Below are positions 53,673-62,103 of a DNA stretch of 64,000 nucleotides, piece after piece. The position numbers and the translations under genes are program-made. The notes below the pieces were generated by a model. The model saw nothing but the letters and a program-made list of their open reading frames with translations, searched no databases and was not told the origin of the DNA. Each line of letters begins with the position of its first letter. Positions within the stretch are counted from its first letter, which is position 1. This DNA comes from JBHELB01 sp041859045 (GTDB lineage: Bacteria; Hydrogenedentota; Hydrogenedentia; Hydrogenedentales; SLHB01), in assembly GCA_041859045.1 (NCBI GenBank), contig JBHELB010000034.1, positions 1 through 64,000 of the forward strand. The letters run 5' to 3'.

Positions 53673-53689
53673 CAGAAGGAGACCTCGGC

Positions 53690-55072
53690 ATGAATGCGCA
53701 CGACCTCGTCGTGATTGGCGGCGGACCTGGCGGCTACGTGGCGGCGATTCGGGCGGCCCAACTCGGATTGAACGTGGCCTGCGTCGAGAACGAGGCGGAA
53801 CTCGGCGGCACGTGTCTGCGCGTGGGCTGCATTCCGAGCAAGGCGTTGCTGGAGTCGAGTCAGCGCTATTGGGACGCCCGCAACGCGCTGGCGGTGCACG
53901 GCGTTGTCGTCGAAAACGTTGGGCTCGATATGGGCGCCATGATGCACCGCAAAGACGCGGTCGTGACGTCGTTGGCGGCGGGCATCGACACGTTGTTCAA
54001 GAAGCATCGCATCACGCGTTACATGGGCTACGGCCGGTTGGCGGGGCCGGGCCGCGTGAATGTCGACGGCCGCGACACGGCGGAGTTGTCCGCGCGCTAC
54101 ATCATTTTGGCGACGGGCAGCAAGACCGCGCCGTTGCCGGGCGTGCAACTGGATGGCGATCGCATTGGCACGAGCACCGAGGCGTTGCGTTACCCAGAGC
54201 CGCCGGGACACCTTGTCGTGATTGGCGCTGGGTACATTGGCCTTGAGTTGGGTTCGGTGTGGCGGCGTTTGGGCTCGAAAGTCACGGTCGTGGAGTATGC
54301 CGACCGCATTCTTCCCGGCCTTGATTCCGACATCGCGCGCGATGCGCACAAGCTTTTCACACGGCAGGGGCTCGAGTTTCGCCTCGATTGCCGCGTGCTC
54401 GGCGCGCGGACTGAAAACGGCTCCTGTGTAGTGGAGATCGAACATTCCGCGCCGATTCACGCCGACCGCGTGCTGCTGGCGGCGGGCCGTGTGCCGAATA
54501 CAGACGGACTCGGCCTCGATACGGTGCACGTCGTGACCGATCCGCGCGGCCGCGTCGTGGTCGATGAGCACTTCGCGACGTCCGAGGAGGGCATCTACGC
54601 GATCGGCGATGTGATCCGCGGGCCGATGCTTGCGCACAAGGCGGAAGAAGAAGGCGTCGCGTGCGCGGAGTTCATCGTGACAGGATACGGCCATGTGAAC
54701 TACGACGCGATCCCCGGTGTGGTCTACACGCATCCCGAGATCGCGACTGTCGGCAAGTCGGAGGACGAGTTGAAGTCCAGCGAAACCGCGTACCGTAAAG
54801 GCGTGTTTCATTTTCGCGGCAACGGCCGTGCGCGGTCGATCGAGGACACCGAGGGCCGCGTGAAAATACTGGCCGACGCAAAGACGGATCGACTGCTCGG
54901 CGTTCATATCATCGGTCCGCACGCAGGCGATCTTATCGCCGAGGCGGCGGTCGCGATTGAGTTTGGCGCGACCAGTGAAGACCTTGCGCGGGCCAGCCAC
55001 TCGCACCCCACATTGGCCGAAGCCCTCAAGGAAGCGGCGCTGTCGGTGGATGGCCGCGCGTTGCATGCGTGA
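53690..55072 (+). CDS. lpd: Dihydrolipoamide dehydrogenase (E3)
   Basis: A 460-residue FAD enzyme that reoxidises dihydrolipoyl groups with NAD+. Seen: FAD site VVIGGGPGGYVAAIRAAQLG, redox pair GGTCLRVGCIPSK (Cys42, Cys47), NAD site VIGAGYIGLELGSVW, second FAD site GIYAIGDVIRGPML, and the C-terminal catalytic HSHPTLAEAL. It can serve both the 2-oxoglutarate complex here and pyruvate dehydrogenase. Its stop overlaps the next gene by eight bases. Confidence 0.97.
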   Translation: MNAHDLVVIGGGPGGYVAAIRAAQLGLNVACVENEAELGGTCLRVGCIPSKALLESSQRYWDARNALAVHGVVVENVGLDMGAMMHRKDAVVTSLAAGIDTLFKKHRITRYMGYGRLAGPGRVNVDGRDTAELSARYIILATGSKTAPLPGVQLDGDRIGTSTEALRYPEPPGHLVVIGAGYIGLELGSVWRRLGSKVTVVEYADRILPGLDSDIARDAHKLFTRQGLEFRLDCRVLGARTENGSCVVEIEHSAPIHADRVLLAAGRVPNTDGLGLDTVHVVTDPRGRVVVDEHFATSEEGIYAIGDVIRGPMLAHKAEEEGVACAEFIVTGYGHVNYDAIPGVVYTHPEIATVGKSEDELKSSETAYRKGVFHFRGNGRARSIEDTEGRVKILADAKTDRLLGVHIIGPHAGDLIAEAAVAIEFGATSEDLARASHSHPTLAEALKEAALSVDGRALHA

Positions 55073-55994
55073 GCACGCGGCGGAACGTCTGCGCGCCCGA
55101 ATGACGCTGCCCGCAATCGCCGCGCCGATGTTTCTGGTGTCCGGCGTGGACCTCGTCACGACAGCATGTGCGGCGGGCGTCGTCGGCGCGTTTCCGTCGT
55201 TGAATGCGCGTACCGTGGAGGACTTCGACGCCATGCTGTGCGCGATCGAATCGCGCCTCGCACTGCACGCTGCCCCTGCGCCGTACGCCGTGAACCTCAC
55301 ACCCCACCGCACGAACCCGCGTTACGAGCCTGACCTCGAATGCTGCGCGGCGCACCGCGTGCCACTCGTTATCTCCAGCCTGGGCAAGCCCACGCACATC
55401 GTGGAGGTCGTTCATGCTTACGGCGGACTCGTCTTTTCCGACGTCACCACGCTCGAGCATGCGCGCAAGGCCGCGGACTGCGGCGTGGACGGCTTGGTGC
55501 TTGTTTGTTCAGGCGCGGGGGGACACGCGGGCACGCTGACGCCATTCGCTTTCGCCCCGGCGGTGCGCGCGTTTTTCGACGGCGTGGTGGCCTTGGCGGG
55601 CGGAGTGTGCGATGGGTATGGCATTCGCGCGTGCGAGGAACTTGGCGCGGACTTTGCCTATATGGGAACGCGCTTCGTTGCAACCGAGGAGAGTTTGGCG
55701 CCGCCCGAGTATAAGCAGATGCTGGTCGATAGCACCGCCGCGGACATCGTGTACACGCCGGTGGTCAGCGGTATCTGGGCGAATTTCCTGCGCGCGAGTT
55801 TGGAGCGCTGCGGATACCGCATCGCCGACGGCGCGATTCCGCCGGTGGATGTGACACAAGAGGCAAAAGCCTGGCGCGACGTTTGGAGTGCCGGGCACGG
55901 CGTTGAACTCATTCGCGATATTCCATCTGTCGAGAGTCTGGTGGCCCGATTGCGCGCCGAGTACGACGCCGCGCGGCAAGGAGAGCACGTATGA
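55065..55994 (+). CDS. Nitronate monooxygenase-family flavoprotein
   Basis: A 309-residue FMN (beta/alpha)8 enzyme of the NMO / 2-nitropropane dioxygenase family. Seen: PAIAAPMFLVSGVDLVTTAC at the N-terminus, VVGAFPSLNARTVEDF, LVLVCSGAGGHAGTLTPF (phosphate-binding GAGGHAG) and AYMGTRFVATEES. It may detoxify alkyl nitronates or be a related oxidoreductase. ATG 55065 overlaps lpd by eight bases; ATG 55101 is an alternative that lacks overlap. It overlaps idh by four bases, so it is an integral member of this TCA operon, which is unexpected. Confidence 0.85.
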   Translation: MREHAAERLRARMTLPAIAAPMFLVSGVDLVTTACAAGVVGAFPSLNARTVEDFDAMLCAIESRLALHAAPAPYAVNLTPHRTNPRYEPDLECCAAHRVPLVISSLGKPTHIVEVVHAYGGLVFSDVTTLEHARKAADCGVDGLVLVCSGAGGHAGTLTPFAFAPAVRAFFDGVVALAGGVCDGYGIRACEELGADFAYMGTRFVATEESLAPPEYKQMLVDSTAADIVYTPVVSGIWANFLRASLERCGYRIADGAIPPVDVTQEAKAWRDVWSAGHGVELIRDIPSVESLVARLRAEYDAARQGEHV

Positions 55995-57001
55995 AGCGCA
56001 CCGTCTGTCTGATTCCCGGCGATGGTATCGGTCCGGAAGTGGCCGAGGCGACGGTGCAGGTGCTCGAAGCGGCAGGCGCGGGGATCGAGTGGGTGATCTT
56101 GCCCGCGGGGGCAAAGGCGGCGGAGGAGTGCGGCGAAGTATTGCCCGCTGCGACGGTCGAAGCCATCCGGGCGCACGGCGTGGCGCTCAAAGGCCCGGTC
56201 ACAACCCCTATCGGCAAAGGCTTCAAGAGCGTCAACGTGCAACTTCGTAAGACGCTGAATCTCTACGCCGCGGTCCGTCCCGTGCGGAGTATGCCGGGAA
56301 TCAAGACCCGGTATGAGAACGTTGAACTGGTTGTAGTTCGCGAGAACACGGAAGGGTTGTACTCCGGGATCGAGAACGAGATTGCTCCAGGCGTCGTGAC
56401 AAGCCTGAAGGTGGCTACGAAAATCGCCTGCGATCGCATAGCCCGGTATGCGTTCAATTACGCGCGGGAAAGAGGCCGCAGAAAAGTTACGGTGTTTCAC
56501 AAGGCCAACATCATGAAGATGAGCGATGGCCTGTTCCTTGAATGCGCGCGGGCCGTGCATGCCGAGTGCGGACAAGGCATCGAATACAGCGAGATGATTA
56601 TCGACAACGGCTGTATGCAGTTGGTGAGAGACCCAAGCCAGTTCGATGTGCTGCTGCTCGAGAATTTGTATGGCGATGTGATCAGCGATCTCTGCGCGGG
56701 GCTGGTCGGCGGGCTTGGCGTGGTGCCCGGTTCGAACATCGGCGACAGTTGCGCGGTGTTCGAGGCGGTCCACGGCAGCGCGCCGGATATCGCCGGGCAG
56801 AACAAGGCGAATCCACTGGCGCTGATGATGAGCGCGGTGATGATGCTGAACCATGTGGGCGAACGCGCGGTGGCAGGCCGGATTCGGGACGCCTATAACG
56901 CCGTGCTCGAAGAGGGTCGGCGCGATGAATTGACTGCGGATATTGGCGGAACCGCCGGTACACGCGAGTTCGCGCAGGCGGTCATTAAGCGCTTGGCGTA
57001 A
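55991..57001 (+). CDS. NAD-type isocitrate dehydrogenase (IDH/IPMDH family)
   Basis: A 336-residue beta-decarboxylating dehydrogenase. Seen: IPGDGIGPEVAEA, the phosphorylation/substrate loop KSVNVQLRKTLNLYAAVRP with Ser and Asn as in isocitrate enzymes, VVRENTEGLYSGIENE, and FEAVHGSAPDIAGQNKANP. TEGLYSGIE rather than the GGIYFG of leuB argues for isocitrate, and the operon with sucAB-lpd supports it. The short length and DIGGTAGT C-terminus fit the NAD-dependent homo-oligomeric class rather than E. coli Icd. Homoisocitrate dehydrogenase is a less likely alternative. Confidence 0.9.
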   Translation: MKRTVCLIPGDGIGPEVAEATVQVLEAAGAGIEWVILPAGAKAAEECGEVLPAATVEAIRAHGVALKGPVTTPIGKGFKSVNVQLRKTLNLYAAVRPVRSMPGIKTRYENVELVVVRENTEGLYSGIENEIAPGVVTSLKVATKIACDRIARYAFNYARERGRRKVTVFHKANIMKMSDGLFLECARAVHAECGQGIEYSEMIIDNGCMQLVRDPSQFDVLLLENLYGDVISDLCAGLVGGLGVVPGSNIGDSCAVFEAVHGSAPDIAGQNKANPLALMMSAVMMLNHVGERAVAGRIRDAYNAVLEEGRRDELTADIGGTAGTREFAQAVIKRLA

Positions 57002-57025
57002 TTTGCGCCAGCAGGAGGAAAGAAC

Positions 57026-57502
57026 ATGACGGGCCAGGAGAAGACCGACAGTTCCTGCGGATGTTCGATGACAACCGAGGCGGTGTGTGGCTTTGTCCTG
57101 CGGCTTGCCATCGGTCTGCTCTTCTTCTTCGCGGGTTTGAACAAATTCCTGGGTGAAGGCGGCGCGGCAGCCGCATCCGCGGGGATTGCAGGCATGTTCA
57201 AGGACACCTACCTGCCCGCGTTCCTGCTGGTGCCTTACACCTACACACTCCCTTACCTTGAACTCCTGCTCGGCGCGGCGCTGATAGTAGGCCTTTTCAC
57301 GCGGGTATCGCTCGCGCTTTCTTCATTGCTGCTCTTGTCGCTGGCCTTTGGCATGATGGTCGCGGGCAAGCACGAGGTTGTCGCGCAAAACATCAACTAC
57401 ACCTTCATCGCGACGGTAGCGCTCTGGTTCAACACGAAGGGCGGTCGTTTTGGGATTGACCATTTTCTCGTTTGCCGCAGTAAGCGCTGCGATCGGAACT
57501 GA
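57026..57502 (+). CDS. DoxX-family membrane protein
   Basis: A 158-residue inner-membrane protein with four predicted helices (LRLAIGLLFFFAGLNKFLG, the YLELLLGAALIVGLF region, LSSLLLLSLAFGMMV, and NYTFIATVALWF) and the DoxX/SURF4-like GLNKF motif. Cys residues cluster at the N-terminus (SSCGCSM) and C-terminus (CRSKRC). Function unknown; DoxX relatives are linked to thiosulfate:quinone oxidoreductase or redox stress. AGGAGGA precedes ATG. Last gene of the TCA operon; converges with the radical SAM gene with four bases between stops. Confidence 0.88.
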   Translation: MTGQEKTDSSCGCSMTTEAVCGFVLRLAIGLLFFFAGLNKFLGEGGAAAASAGIAGMFKDTYLPAFLLVPYTYTLPYLELLLGAALIVGLFTRVSLALSSLLLLSLAFGMMVAGKHEVVAQNINYTFIATVALWFNTKGGRFGIDHFLVCRSKRCDRN

Positions 57503-57506
57503 TGCC

Positions 57507-60053
57507 TCAGAAACGTGAGGCGAGTTTGTGCACGCGCGTGAGAATGGGATCGAGCCCAAGCAACTGAAGCAGCTCGCGAATGCGGATGCCGCGTCCTTCG
57601 ATCACGCGCAGTTCCGCGTCCACGCGCACGCCGTCCGGAGTGGCATGAACCGCGAGTTCCGCGACCAGCGGACGCACATCCACATCCCGCCGCGGCTTTG
57701 ACGAGGACCGTCCGCCCGGCGACGTCTCCGCCCCACGCACCACCATGACTTGCTCGGCGCGTATCAACGCCTCGGCGCGACCACGGACCGCGTCGGCGTC
57801 GCCCGGACCTTCCAAGCGGTACGTGAACCCGCGCAGCGCGGCCATCAGCGCAGGCGCCGCAAGCGGTGGTTCGACACAGTCGTACACGTGGAACCCGCGC
57901 GGTAGCACGGTGCGAAGACGTTCAAGCGCATCCTCTGACGAACACCGCTCCGTCAGAAACACATCCATATAGTCCGCCTCGGACGTCTCTCCAACGGGCG
58001 GAGCCGTCGCGAAGGCAATTTTCGGGTGCGCGTGAAAACCCTGCGAATACGAGAGCGGCAACTCCGCCCGCCGTAGCGCGCGTATCCAAGCGTTGTTGAG
58101 TTCGAGATGCGACAGAAAACGCGCTTCGCCGTCGCGCCCGATGCGAAATTGCAGCCGCTGTACCGTCGGCGGCGCTTCGCGTTCGTTCGCAAGTGGCGCG
58201 GCGGGAACAGGCGCGTCCAACTCCGGCGTGTACCGGGCATGCATCTCCGCGCACACGCCCGGCTCCGCGTCCGTCAACCCGCAACGGCGGCATGCGCCGT
58301 GACGGCAGTCCGGCGCGGTTTCGAGCGCCAACGCCGCGCGCCATTCCTGTTCGAGCCAGGTCCGGTTTACACCCGCGTCGATATGATCCCACGGCAGCCG
58401 TTCCGACGGTTCGCGCGCTCCCAAGGCCTGCTCGACAGCATACCCCGTCTGCTCGATGGCGGTCTGCCACGCGTCCATGCGGATGTACTCATCCGACGAA
58501 TCCAGACGCGCGCCGTTGCGCCACGCCGCTTCGATCAGATCCGCCGCGCGCCGATCGCCCCGCGCAAGCAAGCCCTCGATAAACGTGCTGCGCGGATTGT
58601 GGTGTCCAAACTTGATCCCGCGCGCACGCCCAAAGGCCCGCTCGAGCAGCGCGAGCCGCCGCCGCGTTTCGTCCATGGAGATTTGCTCCGCCCACTGAAA
58701 CGGCGTGAACGGTTTGGGTACGAACGTCGAGACGCCCGTATTGAGTTGCGCCCGCCGACTGAACCGGCGACCTGCCTCCAGTGTGCGGCGGCACAGGTCC
58801 GCGATGGCCTCGACGTCCTCGTCGCGTTCGGTGGGCAGGCCGATCATGAAATAGCACTTCACATGTCCCCAGCCCCGCCGGAAGGCCTCCTCGGCGGTAT
58901 GGATCAATTCCTCATCGGGAATCCACTTGTTGATCACCGCGCGCAGTCGCGGACTCGCCGCCTCCGGCGCGAAGGTGAGTCCCGAGCGCCGTGCGCCTGC
59001 GGTCATGTTCGCGAGGTTCACGCTGAAGGTATCGAGCCGTAGCGACGGCAACGAGGCGGTCGACCGCGTGGCGCGGGCATGCGCCGCCGCGGCCTGTACC
59101 AGACGCGCCGCCTGGGAGTAATCGCAGGTGGACAGGGACACCAGCGAAAACTCCTCATACCCCGTCGCGGTGACCTCGTGCATCAACCGATTGATTTCGT
59201 CGAGCCCGCGTTCGCGCACCGGACGCGACACCATGCCCGCATGGCAGAATCGGCAGCCGTGCGTGCAGCCGCGCATGACCTCGATACCCGCGCGGTCGTG
59301 TATGAGATGCGTGAACGGCACGAGCGCGTCGCCGGGGAATCGCGCGCCGTCGAGTTGTCGGAGCAAGCGCCTGCGCACCGGCGGCCGACCCGCTACCGGC
59401 ACGACCCGCCCCGAAGGCAACGTCTCCACCGGCCAGAGCGCGGGAACGTAAACCCCTTCGATTTCCCCCAGGACCTCGAGGCGTTGCTGTTTGGGCTGGC
59501 CTTTTGTGGCGCGAAGCGCCTCCGCAACCTCGACCGCCGCGTCCTCTCCATCGCCAATGACAAGAAAGTCCATGAACGGCGCCAGGGGCTCGGGATTGAA
59601 GGCCCCCGGCCCGCCCGCGAATACCAGTGGAGCCTGATCGCCGCGTTGTTCCGCTCGAACGGGTAGCCCCGAGAGATCGATCAGGTTGAGGACGGTCGTG
59701 TAGGTCAACTCGGACTGAAGCGTGAACCCAATTCCGTCCAGTTCGTTCAGCGGCGTCTTGGATTCGCTCGTGAACAGCGGCACGCCGCGCGCGCGCAGGG
59801 CGGCCTCCATGTCCGGCGCGGGGGCATAGGCCCGCTCGGCCCAGCACCACGGGCGATCATTGAGAATCGAGTAGAGAATCAACAGCCCCAAGTTGCCCAG
59901 CCCCATGTCGTACAGGTCCGGGAATACAAGCGCGAGCCGCAGATCGACAGTGGCCGGGTCCTTGTGACAGGAATTATACTCGCTGCCCAGGTAGCGCGAA
60001 GGGCGCTCCACCCCGGGAAGAATGCGTTCAATGATTTCGTTTTGGGCGTGCAT
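57507..60053 (-). CDS. B12-binding-type radical SAM protein fused to DUF2344 (TIGR03960/TIGR03936)
   Basis: An 848-residue fusion. The N-terminal B12-binding-like part (1 to about 240: PDLYDMGLGNLGLLILYSIL) precedes a radical SAM domain with RGCTHGCRFC (Cys263, Cys267, Cys270). A Cys-rich knot follows near 575-595 (CRHGACRRCG), and a C-terminal DUF2344 domain (from about 625: FRIGRDGEARFLSHLELNNAW, SYSQGFHAHPKIAFA). This fused form is widespread next to ribonuclease G in many bacteria but its reaction is not established. Here no rng is adjacent. It is monocistronic with a clear promoter. Confidence 0.92.
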   Translation of the reverse strand: MHAQNEIIERILPGVERPSRYLGSEYNSCHKDPATVDLRLALVFPDLYDMGLGNLGLLILYSILNDRPWCWAERAYAPAPDMEAALRARGVPLFTSESKTPLNELDGIGFTLQSELTYTTVLNLIDLSGLPVRAEQRGDQAPLVFAGGPGAFNPEPLAPFMDFLVIGDGEDAAVEVAEALRATKGQPKQQRLEVLGEIEGVYVPALWPVETLPSGRVVPVAGRPPVRRRLLRQLDGARFPGDALVPFTHLIHDRAGIEVMRGCTHGCRFCHAGMVSRPVRERGLDEINRLMHEVTATGYEEFSLVSLSTCDYSQAARLVQAAAAHARATRSTASLPSLRLDTFSVNLANMTAGARRSGLTFAPEAASPRLRAVINKWIPDEELIHTAEEAFRRGWGHVKCYFMIGLPTERDEDVEAIADLCRRTLEAGRRFSRRAQLNTGVSTFVPKPFTPFQWAEQISMDETRRRLALLERAFGRARGIKFGHHNPRSTFIEGLLARGDRRAADLIEAAWRNGARLDSSDEYIRMDAWQTAIEQTGYAVEQALGAREPSERLPWDHIDAGVNRTWLEQEWRAALALETAPDCRHGACRRCGLTDAEPGVCAEMHARYTPELDAPVPAAPLANEREAPPTVQRLQFRIGRDGEARFLSHLELNNAWIRALRRAELPLSYSQGFHAHPKIAFATAPPVGETSEADYMDVFLTERCSSEDALERLRTVLPRGFHVYDCVEPPLAAPALMAALRGFTYRLEGPGDADAVRGRAEALIRAEQVMVVRGAETSPGGRSSSKPRRDVDVRPLVAELAVHATPDGVRVDAELRVIEGRGIRIRELLQLLGLDPILTRVHKLASRF

Positions 60054-60084
60054 GTGGGCATCCGGAGGGTTAATTTATCCCGTT

Positions 60085-60113
60085 ACTATACCTAAACCCT
60101 TTGGACGAAACAA
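60085..60113 (-). promoter_or_regulatory. Promoter of the radical SAM gene
   Basis: On the minus strand TTGTTT, a 17-base spacer and TATAGT; start near 60078, leader about 25 bases. The remaining 60114-60591 is relatively AT-rich around 60150-60300; I see no gene or RNA there. Confidence 0.65.
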
Positions 60114-60591
60114 TCCGCGAGAGCGCTATCCTTGTCTCTGGAGCACGCCGAGGCATGGAAATTTTTACGTTTTATTGGTATTTATTACTCCGGATTCGAG
60201 GAATATTAGCTGACAAAATACCTAAATTGGGATAAATTGCGACCGCAAAACAATCTCTGGACATTCTGTTCTTCAGATGATACCATTCGCGCAATCTATC
60301 GGGGGATAGTACGGTCTGAGTGGCAGCCCCGGAAGAGGGCACGCGAGATCGGAACTCTGAACACTCGGAGGGCAAAGGACTTGCGAGATTCCGTGGCGCT
60401 GGGCGGCGACATCGGGATACGCCATACCGCCATCGCTGTGTCAATTCCCCGCATCGTATTTTCGCCGTTTTTCCCCAAGTCTGTTCGCGAATGCTATCCC
60501 CTGAGCTCTCGTCAGGGTTTGCCGTGATACCGGAAATGCAGGGTTTGAGGGAGCACTGACCTCACCAAAGCGGGTCAAACGGAGCGCGCGC

Positions 60592-62103
60592 ATGGCAAAG
60601 ACGAAGGCAACCACGAAGACAAGCGGAAAAGGGCGGACGGCGAGTTCCGCCAAAGCCAAACCGGTGAAAAAGAGCCCCGCAAAGAAGGCGGTGCCGAAGA
60701 AACCCGCCGTCTCCAAAAAGGCAAAGCCGAAAACCGTGGCGAAGCCCCCGGTGAAGGCCAAACCCAAGACCGCCGCAAAGAAACCGGTACCCAAAACCAA
60801 GGCGAAGCCCGTCGCTGTGAAATCCAAGACAAAGCCCTCCGCGAAACCCGCGCCGAAGCCGCGCCCGAAGCCTCTGGAAAAAGCGGCGGTGAAGGCGGTG
60901 AAAGCGACCAAAGAGGCGGCGCGCGAAGCGGTCCGCGAGGCCAAGGCGGCCTCCAAGTCCACCGCGAAACCCACGCCGGGACTGCGCCCAGCCTCGGTGG
61001 CGAAGCCGAGTCCGGTGCCGGGACTGCGGGCCATCGAGATCCCGGGCAAGGTAACCGCGCCCGTGAAGCCCGTTCCGGTGGTAGTGGTGCCAACGGCGAC
61101 CGTTCGCAAGCCCGCGGCGGCCAAGCCGTTGCCTCGCGAGTTTCTGTTTGGGTTGGCGGATGCGATTCGGACGGCGGTGTTGCCGGCGGTGCGCGCGGTC
61201 AAAGGCCGCGAGGTAGTGGGGAGTTCGACGAGCGGCGACGTGACGTTCGAGATCGATCGCATTGCCGAGCGCGCACTGCTCAATCATCTTAAAGACGCCA
61301 AAGCGCCGGTCGCGTATTACTCCGAGGACGCCGGCTACACGACATTTGCCAGCGGGCAGCCGCAGTACCTGCTGGTGGTGGATCCGATTGACGGCACCCG
61401 CGCGGCGAAGAGCGGATTTGAGAGTTGCGTGGTGTCGGTGGGCTGCACGCGGGTCATCGAACGGCCTCGCATTGGCGACATCGAGACGGCGTGCGTGATG
61501 GAAATCCTGCACGATCGCGTCTTCTACGCGGAACGCGGCAAAGGCACGCGCGTGTACACGGCGGAGACGAATAAGAAGCCGACGCTTTCGTCCAACACAA
61601 ACCTTGAGACAATGGCGTGGTCGATGACCGTGCCCGCGCGTCCGGCCGAACTGGTGTTTCCGACGGCCGCCAAACTGATCGACATCACGAGCCTCAAAGG
61701 CGGCTTCTTCGCGTGCAACAGCACGTCCTATAGCCTGACGCGATTGCTAACCAACCAGCTTGACGCCTGCGTGGATTTTGCGAATCGTTATCTGCGCGAT
61801 ATTCCGGAGGCGGTTGAGGACTGGTTCATCAACGCGGGCCGGGGCATGGTGCTTGGGATCGCGCCCTACGATATCGCCGCGTCGCTGCTCATCGCGCGCG
61901 AGGCGGGGTGCACGGTCACGGATGCGTACGGGCAATCGTTGGACGACGTGTTGCTGCTCGACAGTTCCGTGGGCAACCACCGATCGCTTATTGCGGCGTC
62001 GAACGCGGAGTTGCACCAGAAACTGCTGAGTTTCTTCGACACGCGTATCCGGCAGTTCGAGACGTTGCTTAGTCGCCGGGCCGCGGTGAAGCCGACGGCG
62101 TAA
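60592..62103 (+). CDS. Inositol-monophosphatase-family enzyme with histone-H1-like N-terminal tail
   Basis: A 503-residue protein in two parts. Residues 1 to about 180 are disordered and very basic: 38 Lys in the first 130 residues, built from motifs such as KKSPAKKA, KPKTAAKKP and KAKPKT, with a helix-like stretch near 97-122. This looks like histone H1 or chlamydial Hc tails. Residues from about 181 form an FIG-superfamily phosphatase: SEDAG (245-246), DPIDGT (264-269) and PYDIAAS (Asp427) supply the metal ligands. Substrate could be inositol-P, PAP or a sugar bisphosphate. GGAG lies nine bases before ATG. It converges with the flavoprotein gene and the coding ends overlap by 35 bases. Confidence 0.88.
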   Translation: MAKTKATTKTSGKGRTASSAKAKPVKKSPAKKAVPKKPAVSKKAKPKTVAKPPVKAKPKTAAKKPVPKTKAKPVAVKSKTKPSAKPAPKPRPKPLEKAAVKAVKATKEAAREAVREAKAASKSTAKPTPGLRPASVAKPSPVPGLRAIEIPGKVTAPVKPVPVVVVPTATVRKPAAAKPLPREFLFGLADAIRTAVLPAVRAVKGREVVGSSTSGDVTFEIDRIAERALLNHLKDAKAPVAYYSEDAGYTTFASGQPQYLLVVDPIDGTRAAKSGFESCVVSVGCTRVIERPRIGDIETACVMEILHDRVFYAERGKGTRVYTAETNKKPTLSSNTNLETMAWSMTVPARPAELVFPTAAKLIDITSLKGGFFACNSTSYSLTRLLTNQLDACVDFANRYLRDIPEAVEDWFINAGRGMVLGIAPYDIAASLLIAREAGCTVTDAYGQSLDDVLLLDSSVGNHRSLIAASNAELHQKLLSFFDTRIRQFETLLSRRAAVKPTA

